A program made the position numbers and the translations under genes. Below are positions 11,739 to 25,245 of a DNA stretch of 64,000 nt, piece after piece. This stretch comes from Chondrilla cf. caribensis (lineage: Eukaryota; Porifera; Demospongiae; Chondrillida; Chondrillidae): positions 8,188,879 to 8,252,878 of the forward strand of contig OZ026546.1 in the NCBI GenBank assembly GCA_964020155.1, written 5' to 3'. Position 1 is the first letter of the stretch, and each line of letters begins with the position of its first letter. The notes under the pieces are model-generated. The model was given only the letters and a program-made list of their open reading frames with translations. It had not been told where the DNA came from and made no database searches.

Positions 11739-12180
11739 TTCTTCTTCTTCTTCTTTACTCCTTGTCCTTCATGGATATCAGGCAGGATCCGTTTGCTCTA
11801 CTTCATCATAGATTGGGATAGGGCTGTCGACTTGGGTTGGTGTATTGCAGCTCTCCATTCACTTCTTTCCATTACCACTTCTGGCCAGTTTGTGATTCCG
11901 GTTAGATCTCTGCTAATCAGATCTACCCAGCGCAAAGATGTCCCTCCTTGCCGCCCCTTCTTTCCTCTCGGTCTGCATCTTAGGAGCTGCTTCTGTGGCC
12001 AATGGTCTGGCATTCTCTGCAGGTGTCCGAACTACTGGAGCCTCTTCAGTCTTAGCTGTTCTTCTACCAGTAGCTCCCCAGTCTCCTCCAATATGTCAGC
12101 GTTATGTCATTTGTCCCACAGGGTCACACCTATGATGTCCTGGAGGCATCTCATCTGGAAGGTCTTCAGTCTTACTAGCC
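11739..12180 (-). mobile_element. LINE ORF2 3'-end remnant
   Basis: On the minus strand, pieces in neighbouring frames read GRQGGTSLRWVDLISRDL and then a WPEVVMERSEWRAAIHQ segment. This G-R-x-x-x-x-RW-D-x-I...DR-x-WR pattern is the usual C-terminal end of RTE/jockey-type LINE ORF2. An (AAG)n run at 11739-11755 would be the 3' tail. It has no match in the left palindrome arm, so it inserted after the inverted duplication formed or was lost from the left arm. Confidence 0.6.
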
Positions 12181-12713
12181 TCACTAGTACATACACATAC
12201 GTATGTATGCGCAACCATGTGTGATAATATCAATCGCTCAAATACAGTACACATCATTGTGTTTACTCCATGTCTACATGTGTTTATGAATGTGAGTCCA
12301 CCTGTACAGGCAAGGTAAACTAAAAGGATATGTAACAAACCTGGGATGGGGAGGTAATGTTTACACCACTAGCACTAAGTACTGTGTGTACATGTAACAG
12401 TGACAACATACATATACACACAGGCAGTAGTACATACCATGCAACCCAGTGAAGAATCTTGTATGTACCTGTCCAGTACTTGTACTGTGTACATAGGTAT
12501 GACGTGCTAAAGGACGTGCTCTCATCAGTAGCTTTATACATACTTAAGTTCATTGAAGTAAGTTAACGTGTTATCCCTAATGTGTGTACATGTACGTAGA
12601 CTAGTCATTCTGTGTATGTACATATGTATACAAATATCAGACAGTTATTTGGTGCCTTTTTGAGGTTTTCGTGAACTCATAACTAACTATCCATATCTTT
12701 ATTTCCTGCACAG

Positions 12714-15700
12714 ACTCTCCAAAGAAGCCTCACAATGTAACACTTGATCCAGATGTTACTAGCATCAATGTATCCTGGGAGCATGACGACTCTTGTTTTG
12801 AGGATCACACATTTGAGTTTAATGTCACTTGGCAGGAGGTGGGTACTACTAGTAAATTCTGGAGTGTAGTGAATGGGACAACCTTCAACATTAAAGACTT
12901 GAAACCTGGTACTAACTACAGCATTTGTATTTTTGCTGTAAGTACCTCCAATAGGCGAGTGAAGAGTGAACAGCAATGCAATATATACTGTAAGTGAGCT
13001 TGTATGATACCGGGTGTATGGTTGGGTGGGAACGGTCAACATTACAGTGATGTTGTATGTATATGTTTGTGTGTGCATGTACATACGTACATACTTACTA
13101 TATATTGTAATAGTTGTGTCCTGGTATAGACAATTTATACATAAGTTATTGATCCCAACAATGATCGAAACCTGTCTGGTGGCCTGTGCTGGTATATCTG
13201 GCATTGCTGTACCACACTTACCAGCACACCTTTCTCACCTGTTGCGCAACACTAATAAATACCTAATAGGTGTCAGTTGTGGGTGAGGACGAGTATAATG
13301 ATGTCAGAATATATTAATGATCAACGTTGTTAAGAACATTAGGGATTGTCCAATATACATAGATTTTACTGTATCATGGCAACACTAGTACATGCCCATG
13401 TGTGTACGTGCCCACCAGTGTGTATGTACTCACTGGTCCAGTACATGTAGTATCAACATGATTTAGTGTTTTCCATTCACACCCATGATAACAGTGCATA
13501 CATTAGCCGCTTCTCATGGCATGTGGTTTGTCCAGATCAAGTCCCGCAGTAGATATGTAAATTTATTATAATGCAATCATCTGTACCATGAGTGTGTCAA
13601 TGTGGGTTTTATTTTCTCCTGTTCTGTGTTTATGTAGTGAAAGAAGACAAAAACACCACAGCCAATCCTTATGAGCCTACTAGTACTGCTGTAGCTGCAG
13701 GTGTCCCTCCTAACTCTGTGATAAATCTTCTAGTTGTCACTACTGTGAATGCAGGAATACTTTTGGCTGCCCCTACTGTGGATGCAGTAGGACTTTTGGA
13801 TGATGCTACTGTGGTTGCAGTAGTACTTTTGGTTGTACTGGTATGTTTAGTATCAATATGGCGACTATTTAGGAGGATACAAGATGAAAACAAAAGAAAA
13901 GTTAGTCTCTACATATTATGTTGATACGTGTACAATGTTCTATGCCATTGGACTCCACCTAACTGGGATCCTGAGGATGTTTCCTGTGGTAATAGACTCT
14001 TCACACATATGTACATACAAACTCCACTTCTTGAATTGGACTAGCTTCCAGTTAATTGGGACATTTCATGATAGCAGTCTATTAAAACTGTTCTCAATGT
14101 GAAACACATAAGCATAATATTATACGTGCATGTTTCAATAATATTATCATTACACACATGACATCATGAAGGTACATATATGGGTTTCATCCCACTTTCC
14201 TATCCTTTTATTTAGAGGTCAACACGTCCTGTATTAGAAGAACAGAATGGCTATTCCGAGGTAGTCCTTGAACAAGGATGTTGTCGAGCCAGAGCCATAA
14301 GGGATCAGCCATGGACTGCTTCTCAGAGAACAATCACAGATTATCCAGAACTTGACTTCAATGCTGATATTGAGGTGGGTTTGATGCCATCACCTTCTGT
14401 AAAGAAGGATGAACTGGAGAGGTAGTGGATAAGTTAACCGGGTTAACATGATCCACTGCCTCACACTATAGGGAGAAGATCTCCCAACCTCTAAACTGAA
14501 TGCCAGTCTTCTATTTGATGGCGATCAAGGTGGCTCCTCTGGAGTAGCTGAAAATGACAGTGAGGTTAGTCTCTCTACCTCGACAGTACAATGTACAAGG
14601 TGATGTTTGACATGATCCTCTACCTCTCATTACAGAGTGAAGACCTCCCAACCTCTGAACAGGAGACCAGTCCTTCACCATCCTCCATCATCCAACCAGG
14701 GACAGGTCCAGCGCAGGTTAATAATAACACCAGTATGAACAAGAAGGGGACCGTGCCTGATGAGCCTTGTGTAGAGTCTCGGGAAGAGACACCTGTGAGT
14801 ACACACATATGAATGCATGTCTGAATGGATGTAATGTGCAGTCATTCTCAATGTCTGTCCTATTGTATAGTCACGTGACAATGACTGTTCTACCAGCACT
14901 TTCCAAGCCCCTGAGGTGAGTTCCACGATCAGTACTCACAGTACAACACATGTAGTTGGGACGTATGTAGTTGTGCGATGTGATGCTCATGGCAACTTCC
15001 TGTTCACCATACAAGGTGCTAGAGTACATAGAGACAAGTAGCTTCCTGTTGTGGATACATACACTCAGTTTGTATGTTGCCTGATACACTGCCTCTCACT
15101 ATTACAGGATGAAGAACTCACAACCGTTGAAAAGACTGAGTCTTATGTACTTGACGATCAAAATGTAAAAGGTGTCTTCCCAAAAGTACCCAGCAATTAC
15201 AGTGAGGTCAGTACCTCCATCTTGACAGTACATTGTACAAGGTAATGTTTGATATGATCCACTACCTCTCATTACAGAGTGAAGACCTCCCCACCCCTGA
15301 ACAAGTAGTTGACACTTCACCAATGGTTCTACCTGAGTATCCCCCACCCCCCAAAGCCACTCTTCCCCCTGACTACCAAGGTGGTTGCTCTGGAGTGACC
15401 AACAATGACAAAAAGGTCAGTTTTATTGTCAGTACAGCACCTCCATCATGCAGGTTGTTCTATGTTTTTCATGTAAACAGGCTGTGAACATAGATTTCTG
15501 TTTTTTGCTGATTGCCTGATAAAATTTAATTGTGGTACATGTACAGAACCCTAGCAGTGCATTTGCTACTAGCTAGTTATGACCACAAGTTGGGGTAGCA
15601 TTCTCAATATGCACTACATCCTATCCTGTTCCAGACAGTTATAAGAAATACTTTTTTGCTACTTTTCACTAAAGGTGTGTAAATACATATTTCTCTCATC

Positions 15701-18700
15701 TCTCCACCTCCCTTCACAGACTTATGATGACCAGTTCAGGTCTCCAGTGAGTGACATCACTCCACAATACATTGCATCATATGCATATCCATCTTCCTCT
15801 TTCTTCACATCCTCATAGCATAAAGATACCATAGTCAGTGGTCGGTACTCAGTGTCCGTGTCTCCAACCACCAGTGGATTGTTTCTGTCACCCTTCGAGT
15901 ACAAACTGTCCGATGAGGAAGAGGAGGTGTTCCATAAGAGGGTGAGTGTTACATTGAGAAATAACCATATATAGTACAGTGAATTCTCGTTAATCTGCCA
16001 CCGCTTTATCCGGCAAACCTTTTAATCTGCCACAATTTCCCAGTACCAATATAATGTACAAGTACCAATGAATATCCATTTAATCTGCCAAACTCGTTAA
16101 TCCACCATATTCTTTAAAAACAAATTGCGGCAGATTACCGAGTTTTCACTGTATGCATATTGCTGAGTGAAACCCAAATGATTGTTTATACAGAGAACTC
16201 ATGTATAACTATCTGATGGTTACCTATAGGTACTCCAGGAGGAGGTGATGGAAACAGAGGCAAAGCCCATCCCAGTACAAGAAACCACACTGACTACCTG
16301 TCCTCCACCATCAACTGCTGCCTCTATTGCCAACCTTGAACATCCAGAGGAACCACTCTCTACAGCCGCCTCTGTTGCCAGTGAAGAATGTCTGGAACCA
16401 CTACCAATGGCTCTCACTGAATCCTCTCAGGAGAATCCTGATGTACTGAAGGGAGGTGATTCCCACATCTCCCCTAAACAAACCTCTGAGGTATGTGTGG
16501 AGCTATGTACATATGCTCTCATCTCTTGCTTGTGTATGTAGTGTGTGTACAGTACATACAGTATATCATGTCATGTATGTACTGTGTGTGTGGACATTTC
16601 AATCACACAATAGTAGTGTTTTAAGGCTGGATTGGTGAACCTACATAAAGTGATGAAGATATACTTTTGCCTATAGTAGGCCATATTTCTGAGCAGTCAG
16701 TTTTGTTTGGATGTTTAGTAAATTTGATCTAACATTTAACCCCTGTAAATTGGGTTGAAAATGAATGAATTTAGTTATCAGTATTTTGAGTCAGCCATCT
16801 TGTCTGGACAAGATGGCTGACCCAACACTCACTAATTCCATGCTATTTTGGTCAAAATGACCGATGTCTGAATACTTTTGTCAGCATTGTACATATTAGT
16901 GAATTGATGAAGTGAATGCATGCCTACATATATTCCACAAGTTGATAACCCTCACCACTTCTCACGTGAATAATTATTGTGTCATCTAAAACTCTTCTAT
17001 TGTTTCATGTGTTCTCCACCTACCTCAAATACATTCATACATCGAATAGAGATTTTGGATTATGATGTTTCCAACTGTTGTTGGGAAAATCCGTTTCTCA
17101 GCACTCCCCAATACGCTCACGCACATATACACATGCACACATAGGCACGCACATAAGCACATGTACGTGTACACACATCCCATAGCATTGCACTGTATAT
17201 GTTTGAAGTTTTGTACGTATATTGGAAAAACTGTAGTTGGTAACTGCAGGCTTACCTCCCCATGCAGCCAATGAGCAATATTGCTTGTTCCGTGGTTCCT
17301 ATCACCAAAACCAAAACCTGCTCTTGCACAACATGTTATGTTTGTACATATGTTTGTTTGTACGTGTATGTACGTATGTGTATTGTATGTATGTATGTAT
17401 GTGTAGCATGTACCTACGTACATGTGTACATGATTGCTACCATGCATGTATTTTGTTTATTGCATTGTGTATGTACAAGCACATGTATGTGTGTGCATAC
17501 CTGCATCCAACATAACAGCGTTTCCACCTATGTACTGTAGAGATACGTATGAGTACACAGGTGTCAATGATAATATGGAAACTTGGTTCAACTCATGGAA
17601 AAATTTTGCCTTTTTTCTTTCTCCACTTCATGGAGACCTAGCTTTGATCTCCTGTTTTTGTGAACCAAAAAATTGCTTTGAAACATTCACTCACTCTAAG
17701 CTACGTAGTACCTTCGTTCACCTGTAGTCCACTAGTGTGTGCTCTGTCAGTAAACTGTGGTTTGTGCATGTCCTGTACATGTGAACCTATTCACACTTTC
17801 CTTTGATCCACCAGAATTCAATCATTTCTGAACACATGCACGTGGACTTGCCACCAGTGAACCAAAAATCAACACAGTTCAGTGGGAAGACTTACGGCTT
17901 TCTTGGTGGTCCTGAAACATCTCAGGATCCATCACAGTATCAACAGAACTGGGGATTGTGGACAAGAAAGAAAACTGAATCGTTTCAATATATGTCAACT
18001 GTGAATGATGGGTCTACAATATCAGTAGAAAGCTGTGGCCTACACATAGTGCTATATGTACTGGTGCACTGGGTAGCTCACCTCTTCCAGACAGCTCTTC
18101 ACCACAGTGTAGCATTCTTTGTGCTGCAGCAAGAAAGTATAAAAATAACCTTTTTGACTTTATCGTTTATTCGGTATATTTGTAATACCATAGCCTATAT
18201 TAGTACACACTATTATCTAGCTATAGCTACACTGCACTAACTTTTAGCATTGTCATTATTGTATTATAATACACTGAATTACCATTAATAATGTTGAGCA
18301 TAATTTGTCATGGTACGTATTTTCGTGTTGATTATTATAATATTATTGTACTACAGTACTATAATATTATATAATCCTTCATCAATGTGTTTATAAATTA
18401 ACATTGTCATGATTATAATGCATGGCGTCTCTCTAATATAATTACAGTAACTGTACCTGTCATTTCACGTATACGTATATAGCAGTTGCAGGATCTGTGT
18501 ATAATACATAAATGATTCTATATATATAATATAAAGTGTACATCCCAATGAATATTAATATTAATGTATCCAAATACATATAGTGGACTGAACTAATGGC
18601 CAATCCAATTAAGTCCTCATGTCTTGTCATGTCTGCATGACTTGCCATCATGTAATCATAATAATCTGTACAATATTAGCTGGTACGTATACGGTATTGG

Positions 18701-19700
18701 TCATGGGACCCACATGCAGGACTATACTGATTGCAGCCAGCCAGCTGGTGAATGACTGTACAATGATGGTCACATGTACTGCATGTGAGCTGTTTATAAT
18801 TATATTTTGTGAATCTGTAATGTATGCATGGTATAGGGCCGCCATTTTGTTTTCACATCATCACTACACGTAGAGTGTTATCACACTCTATGATAATGGT
18901 TAGTTGTGTATGTTGGGTGTGTTTGGGATAAATATTGTTTACACATGTTATGCATGTGCATATCAAGTGTATGTAATTTGCATGTAATTGTGCATGTGTA
19001 CATGTGCATGTAATTAAAGTACATGTGTTTATACATGGGTGGTAAGAATGTACAGCTCATAATAGTTTGCAATTGCTTATTATAATCCACCGATTTGAAA
19101 CCTTTTTATCCACTACAATTTCCCAAATCAATATGATCTACATTCAGAAACTTATGTATATCCAGTTAATCCGCCATACTTGTTAATCAGCCATGTACGT
19201 ATTTTAAAATGATTTGTGGTGGATTGAAGCGTATTCTCTGCATGTATCATTTAATAGTAAATACACGACATGTGCATGTCCACACGCGTGTTGCTTCCTC
19301 ACATGCATGTTGTTATGCTTCTTAGAACCCACTTTACACAAAACAGGAACTGTATACGTACCCAACACACTGGAAAGTGCTCCTTGATCAGACAACAGAT
19401 CATGGTATACATAGAAATGTTGATAAACGACCTCCAGAAACAAGAGCTAGTGATCTACTGTATGTACTCACATGCACTCAAAGTAGTAAAAAGATTACAT
19501 TTCAAATACTGGTGTATGTAATATTGCATTCGTCAAATATGCATCAATGTACATACATGCATTTGGGGCACATGTGTGCACATACCTGTGCATGGATATA
19601 TTATTATTATGTGGATTGTGGGTGCCTGGAGTTGTGTGGTATATATGTCCCTATCTGAGTATGTTTGTTTGTACAATGATATTGTGTGTGCATGTGTTGG

Positions 19701-19789
<89 letters not shown>

Positions 19790-22700
19790 TGTGTGTGTGT
19801 GTGCATGTGTTGGTTGTGTGTGTGTGTGTGTGTTTGTATGTGTGTTTGTGTGTGTGTTTGTGTGTGTGTTTGTGTGTGTGTGTTTGTATGTGTGTTTGTG
19901 TGTGTGTGTGTATGTTTGTGTGTGTGTGTGTGTGTGTGTGTTTGTGTTAAGTGTGTGTGTGTATGTGTCATAAGTGTGTGTGCATGTGTGTGTATGTGTG
20001 TGTGTGTACATATGTGTGTGTACTTGTGTACATGTGTACATGTGTAGATGTGTGGGTGCACAATGTACGATAAATGTCATTCTTGATGTAACTCCCATAG
20101 CTCTCATATAAGAGGACTCACTTGGGAAATCAATCTAGTTATCAAATTATGTGCAGAACCATGTACATGGTATGTATTGCCTGACCACAGACTCAACCAC
20201 TTGTAATGACTAAATGACTTTCCTACATCAGCTAAACAATAGTGTGAAACCTTACAATAACCATGCATGTACATGTGGTACATACAGTATAATAATATTA
20301 TGAAACCTGAGGCTGAGTGCTACATAGATCGAGTACGCAAGCTCACTGGAATACTGCAAGGAACGCAAGTAAGCCTTGGTTTATTTGCTGTTTGTATACC
20401 TACATGTTTTCATAATCCAAGTAAGATTTTGAGCTGTTTTCTTTTCTTCTCGATCTTCTAGAATAACATAAATTTCTCCATCCAGGATTGACAGCAGTGA
20501 ACTGCATTCCACCATTGGAATTTTTCACCAAATGTTGCAGACAGCTGCTATTTCTTTTCTGGAACCATGCATAGACGTGTCTATGTCATAGAATCATAGT
20601 ATATAATACTCTGGGCATAGTATATTGATATTTTAAATGAATTTTTGGTATGTACAGTGGAACCTGTTATAAAGGCCACCTCCACACAAAAACCACCTCT
20701 CCTGAGTGACCATAATTGGACTATATACACACTAGGTCAACTCAACTACAGTAAAGCTTCTCTGAATAAAGGCCACCTGTCCTTGGACACCGCCTTTATT
20801 GGTCCTTTCGGTGGTTTTTATGTACAGCCTAGAATGGGGTTATTTTTTGTGATCTTGCTGACACTTATGTGTGAAGCCTGCAAATGATGTGATTTGTACA
20901 GGATGAGTTGGTGACTGGATTCTCAGTACCCAAAAGCACACACAAATCACCAGAACAGAACAAATCTTTTGAACCCAAGAACTATGGTTGGATGACACAT
21001 GGCAATATGAATGAGGTTGAACAGGAAGATGGCATTCAGAGCAGCATAGAGGAAACTGCAACCAATGGAGAAGAGTGTACAGATGTGGGTGTTTTGTGTA
21101 TTGCAACTTTGTTCTCTTACACACAAGCCACACTATAGATGCTAGTGTAGTTTGTGTGTAATAATGTGTGAACTTTTTGTATATACGTAGGTACAGTTCA
21201 AGGTACATACAGCACTCACGTGACACACTTCACACTAACTCTCTAATACAGATTTAGTTCTTTGCAAAACATCCGGTCATTTTTCAATTGTATGGTCAAT
21301 ATAATATTCAGATGTGATGAAAGTCTGGCGCATAGGCAGAGTCACGCAAAAGAGGACAGATCACATTGAAAACAGCATGTGTGCCGCCATTTTAGCTTGG
21401 TTATAAATTTGCATGGTTCACGTGGTGTACGCACGGTACGAAAGACATAGTCTGGCCGTGGATAATTACCCATGGTCTGGTATAGCCGATCCTTGATCCG
21501 CCATTTTATTCTGTTGGGGCGGATCCGGAATGCATGTTCCGCGCGGAACATTCCGCCCAACAGAATAAAATGGCGGATCAAGGGTATGGACAGAGATCTG
21601 TCCTCTTTTGCGTGACTCTGCCTATACGCCAGACTACGAAAGACATTAGTCTTCGATAGTGGATGATTTAGCTAGCAAAATCCTATCCTTCATGGACAGC
21701 TATGTAAGGGATTAGCTCTATACTGTACAGGTTAGTTGCCGGGGCGATTCACAAAGACAATCACAGTCGGAATTGTGTCTCTAGATACTTTAGCAGTTAC
21801 GTGTATGTAAAATTTGCGGGTGGGGTATAATTTTCGCGTATTTGGTACACATGCAACCGTTAGTTGAGCCAGCCTCATGCAGTGTTCGTAGTAATGTTTA
21901 CATAATTACAAGTAGCACTTACAAAAGCAGCTGCTGTTTTATATTCTCTCTCTTTAGGTAGATTGGTAAGTCATCAAAAATTAAGGTACTAGGAAGCTCA
22001 GAAGGAGGTATTCGATCCTACACGGCAACAGTTCACAGTAATCATCTTGGTCAACGTATATATATACGTACACGTAATGATTTCGAAGTTATGCTATTAT
22101 GGCAGACATTATGATGTACTTACTAAAACGACGATTTTGTGCACATATTGGCTGTGAGTTGATGTATATATGTTGGTACATGGTCGTTGATATTATGTAT
22201 TATGTGTTCATGTGCATGTGGGCAGTGATGTTTATTGCTATTTTGAAGGCACTTCGCATTTCAAAAGGTGTCCTAGCTGTGTTGTATTACTTACCCAAGC
22301 TATAATTATATATTACTTATACTACTACATAATGTAATTAATATACGTAGTATACACAGTGATACTTCCCATCCTGCCCCCAGTACCCTCAACATGTTTT
22401 TATGGAGCTTAATATAATAATGATTGCTTGTGTCTGAAGTCTTTGTGTATATGGTGATATACAGCAACCTATTGTTATGATACCATAATTCCGGAAAATA
22501 ATGTGTGATTAAAATAATACGAATCATCCAAATCTGGAGTGGAATTATATAAATGCTACTATAAAAATGCACAACACCATTTTGAACACCAGAAACGAAT
22601 AATGTGCGCTTAAAAATGGTGTTCTAAATAATGTGCTGGCAAATTCACTTGCAAAGTTCGCATTTATAAAATACCACATTAATTTCCGGAATTACGGTAT

Positions 22701-23028
22701 GTCCTGTGATTTTTGATGATTTGCCAAAGGTGTTAATCTCTCTCTCTTGTAGTATACACCAAGCAGGCTAGGAAACAGACGAGTTTCATGGTGTGGATCC
22801 ATGCAGAGCCGTTACTGGTTCTACTCGAACATGACTGGTCTGTTCCGTAATTACCATAATTTAACCCTATTATGCTTTTTACTTAATACACTTCATACTG
22901 TGTGGTGATGATTGGCACCCTCAAACATTCTTGTGGTGATGTATTGTTGATTTTACCAATTATTTCACTGACCACTTAACCATGACATTGTGTTTTTTTC
23001 AGCTTCAGAAAGATTACTTGAGGTCTGA
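12714..23028 (+). CDS. R3: receptor with FN3, transmembrane segment and a long multi-exon tail (5' end not found)
   Basis: FN3 exon 12714-12989 (starting DSPKKPHNVTLD; close to R4 37640-37918), membrane exon 13638-13900 (hydrophobic VVAVVLLVVLVCLVSI followed by WRLFRRIQDENKRK), then phase-0 tail exons 14216-14374, 14472-14564, 14636-14794, 14871-14915, 15108-15206, 15278-15415, 15720-15746, 15819-15941, 16230-16490, 17815 to about 18000-18057, 19326-19511, 20288-20368, 20902-21084, 22753-22837 and 23003-23028 (stop). Several tail exons begin GEDLPT or SEDLPT. Tyrosine motifs include NPLYTKQ, YNNIMKP and NYGWM. The donor of the 17815 exon is uncertain: three phase-0 GTs are present, or it may run to a stop at 18240. 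No head exons lie directly upstream; the R1 signal and Ig exons would fit in phase. Confidence 0.6.
15977..16151. mobile_element. Pogo/Tc1-like MITE with TA target duplication
   Basis: The ends are CAGTGAATTCTCGTTAATCT and its near-complement ending GAGTTTTCACTG, flanked by TA on both sides; 175 bases in an R3 intron. CAGT ends plus TA target sites are typical of the Tc1/mariner/pogo superfamily. Partial relatives are at 19082-19240 and 51572-51650. Confidence 0.7.
16790..16821. repeat. Perfect short palindrome
   Basis: GTCAGCCATCTTGTC, a 2-base loop and its exact complement, within an R3 intron. It may be a hairpin or the core of an old MITE. Confidence 0.6.
17060..17105 (-). mobile_element. 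3'-end remnant of the 48.3-kb retroelement family
   Basis: On the minus strand this reads CGGATTTTCCCAACAACAGT followed by GGAAACAT, the same end as at 48880-48918. Only the last few dozen bases are recognisable. Confidence 0.5.
19082..19240. mobile_element. Decayed relative of the 15977 MITE
   Basis: It has the same motif order (ATCCACCGATT, ACAATTTCCCA, TTAATCCGCCATACTTGTTAA, ending GGTGGATTGA) but is diverged, and no clean termini remain. Confidence 0.5.
19703..19955 (+). repeat. (GT)n microsatellite with TTTG interruptions
   Basis: Long GT array in an R3 intron. It opens long Cys-Val frames on the plus strand and Thr-His frames on the minus strand that are not genes. Confidence 0.95.
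20655..20825. mobile_element. Probable pogo-like element fragment
   Basis: It starts CAGTGGAACCTGTTATAAAG after TA and ends GGTGGTTTTTATGTACAG. GGCCACC occurs in both halves. The terminal match is weak, so the call rests on the CAGTGGAACC-type start common in Tigger/pogo elements. Confidence 0.4.
21322..21635. mobile_element. MITE with about 40-bp inverted ends and an inner palindrome
   Basis: The left end AGTCTGGCGCATAGGCAGAG pairs with the right end ...CTCTGCCTATACGCCAGACT. Inside, CTTGATCCGCCATTTTATTC pairs with GAATAAAATGGCGGATCAAG. No coding frame is present. Confidence 0.7.
22483..22697. mobile_element. MITE with TA target duplication
   Basis: The ends are CCATAATTCCGGAAAATAAT and a near-complement ending TTTCCGGAATTACGG, each next to TA. 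It lies in the last large intron of R3, just upstream of the exon at 22753. Confidence 0.6.
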
Positions 23029-25001
23029 TACCTAGAAGAGTTGATCACAAGATATTGGAGATACTGTGCCAACTGTAAAGACTATTGTTAAACTGTTCAC
23101 TGCTATTATAAAAAGTAGTATGTTAATTTTATTGGAATTCATTAAATGTAAGAACTGTTTTGCTCTTATGTCTATTGTATGCTGTTTACTGTTTGCATGT
23201 CTGTCAACTCCTCAGCTGCTGTTATTATGTTAATCATGTGTAATATTATCCATCATTCTCAGATTATTCATATTTAGATATTTATGAGGTTTACGAGTGT
23301 AATATTTATACAAGTCTCAAGCTAGCCCTGGGGATTTTTGTAAAGTCTAGGTTGTTATCTATAGCTATCAAGCTTATAAATTTGAGTGGAGCACCCTAAA
23401 TGGCCACAGCTCTTATGTACTTCTTTGTAGCTGTAGAGTTTGAGATATATTCAAATCAGTTGAGTTCAATCAGGAGCATGCAGTTATAGTCTTTGGATGG
23501 TGTGGATAGAGGAGATAAACTTGTACTACCATTTCACTAATGGACCTACAGACCATGAACAAAGATTAGTTGCCCATTGAAGCTACAATCAATCCTACTG
23601 TATCAGTTCAATGTGAGGCTAATCTGGCAGGCCTTCTGTATCAGTTACTGGTAAATAATGTACTGCACTGTTATAGTGATAACTGACAAATTCTTACGAT
23701 GTATGTCGTCATTGCGTAGTATTATTACAGTTCATGAATATTATTATGCATGTGCGTTTCGGCATTCTTGAGAACGCCCGTAGCATCTAGGGTAAAATGA
23801 GGTATAATAATACATAACTTCGGAAATTTGACTTCACGATGATTACTGTTGGAAACACGCAACAAGACTCTCCTTATATAGGTTCCTCATTTTATCCTAT
23901 ATGAGGACAGAGTCTGAAGGAACTACTGTAGTCATTCAAAATGGAATTTTGAAAATAGCCTACCCCCATCTTATCTCGCACTATTCACGCACTTTTGAAA
24001 TGTAGCGTTTATGAGGCGTGTGGATGCTTCCTGTGCGTTCTTTAATTGTTGAAGGTCTTCTGTGAAATCACGTTTTTCATATAGCCTAAAGGATCCACCG
24101 CGTACCGCTTGTCTCCTTAGTGATATTAAGGAGTGGCTTACATTCTGTTTAAGTGAGTTTCTTATGATTTGCTCTGTACCTACAATAGATTTACATTCAT
24201 CGTGACCTGGATAGACTGGTGAAAGCTGTACGTAGTCGACACACGCTCAACCTGATCCATAACTCCGCGGTTATAATATTATCCATGATAGTCTGACCAC
24301 TATTATAGTTTGTGGTTTACCTGTACGGCTGGTGTTTGATCTCGAACTACTTGAAATTTTCAACTCTCAGATTCTCAGTTAAAAAGGCTTTTTGTTTGAA
24401 ACTGGACATGACATTATATGTATTATGTGTGTACAGGTTTCCCCTGTACTATTCTTATACATATTACTATAATGTGCCAGAATAAATCGTCCTTTTTGGA
24501 ATAATATGTAATATGCTTTCTGATTTAATTGATGTGATGCATATTATATCTGTGTTCTGAGTTGAATGAAATTATGTAGATTCCCTTGTAATTCACATGC
24601 TCACATTTTGACTGAGGTGGGATTTTATTTTTGCCTGCATGCATGGGTATCTACAGAGTGATTTACATGACTGACTACTACATACGTGAGTGTACTTTCA
24701 AGCTTCAAACATGAATGCATCGATAACTGTGATGTTCTAAACCAGTCAAACCACGTTTCATCACATTTTGGAATTCCATGGTATAAAAGCACATATTATG
24801 TACATATATAGTACTGTTATGGTTTGAATTCCTGTATGCACATCTCATACCAAAGTTGGTATATGGTGTGGATATACTTGTAGAACATTTTGCATATGCA
24901 TTCTATGGAGTACCATTGTCATTAGGCATAGGCTATATTAGGTTTCACCTATGATTGCTCTCAATAGTGATTAAATTATGCCATTATAATTGCATTTATA
25001 T

Positions 25002-25005
<4 letters not shown>
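23029..25005. other. Intergenic sequence with no recognised gene
   Basis: AT-rich flank 3' of R3. I found no exon with credible splice sites and no ORF above noise on either strand. Confidence 0.4.
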
Positions 25006-25007
<2 letters not shown>

Positions 25008-25049
<42 letters not shown>

Positions 25050-25060
25050 TGTTTGTGTTT

Positions 25061-25127
<67 letters not shown>

Positions 25128-25135
25128 TGTTTGTG

Positions 25136-25197
<62 letters not shown>

Positions 25198-25205
25198 GTG
25201 TTGTG

Positions 25206-25243
<38 letters not shown>
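25008..25243 (+). repeat. (GT)n microsatellite
   Basis: Nearly pure GT with a few TTTG and TTGTG interruptions. Confidence 0.95.

Positions 25244-25245
<2 letters not shown>

Larger units (their letters stand above)
9660..12496 (-). repeat. Right arm of the large inverted duplication
   Basis: Inverted copy of 5884-9597. It carries R2 and, at its outer end (12210-12496), sequence matching the R1 intron at 5884-6140. The Ig and signal-peptide exons of R1 lie outside the duplicated segment. Confidence 0.8.

Noticed and set aside
17025..17540. Overlapping frames rich in Tyr, His, Cys and Met
   Set aside because: Derived from GTACATGTAT-type simple sequence in an R3 intron.
17521..17727. Possible extra R3 tail exon
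   Set aside because: The acceptor before AGATACGTATGAG leads to an immediate in-frame stop in the required phase 0.
19607..20107. Long Cys-Val and Thr-His open frames (also at 24955-25281, 43568-43877, 47730-48126, 60276-61012, 62664-63034)
   Set aside because: They are translations of GT microsatellites; both strands are open because the repeat lacks stops.
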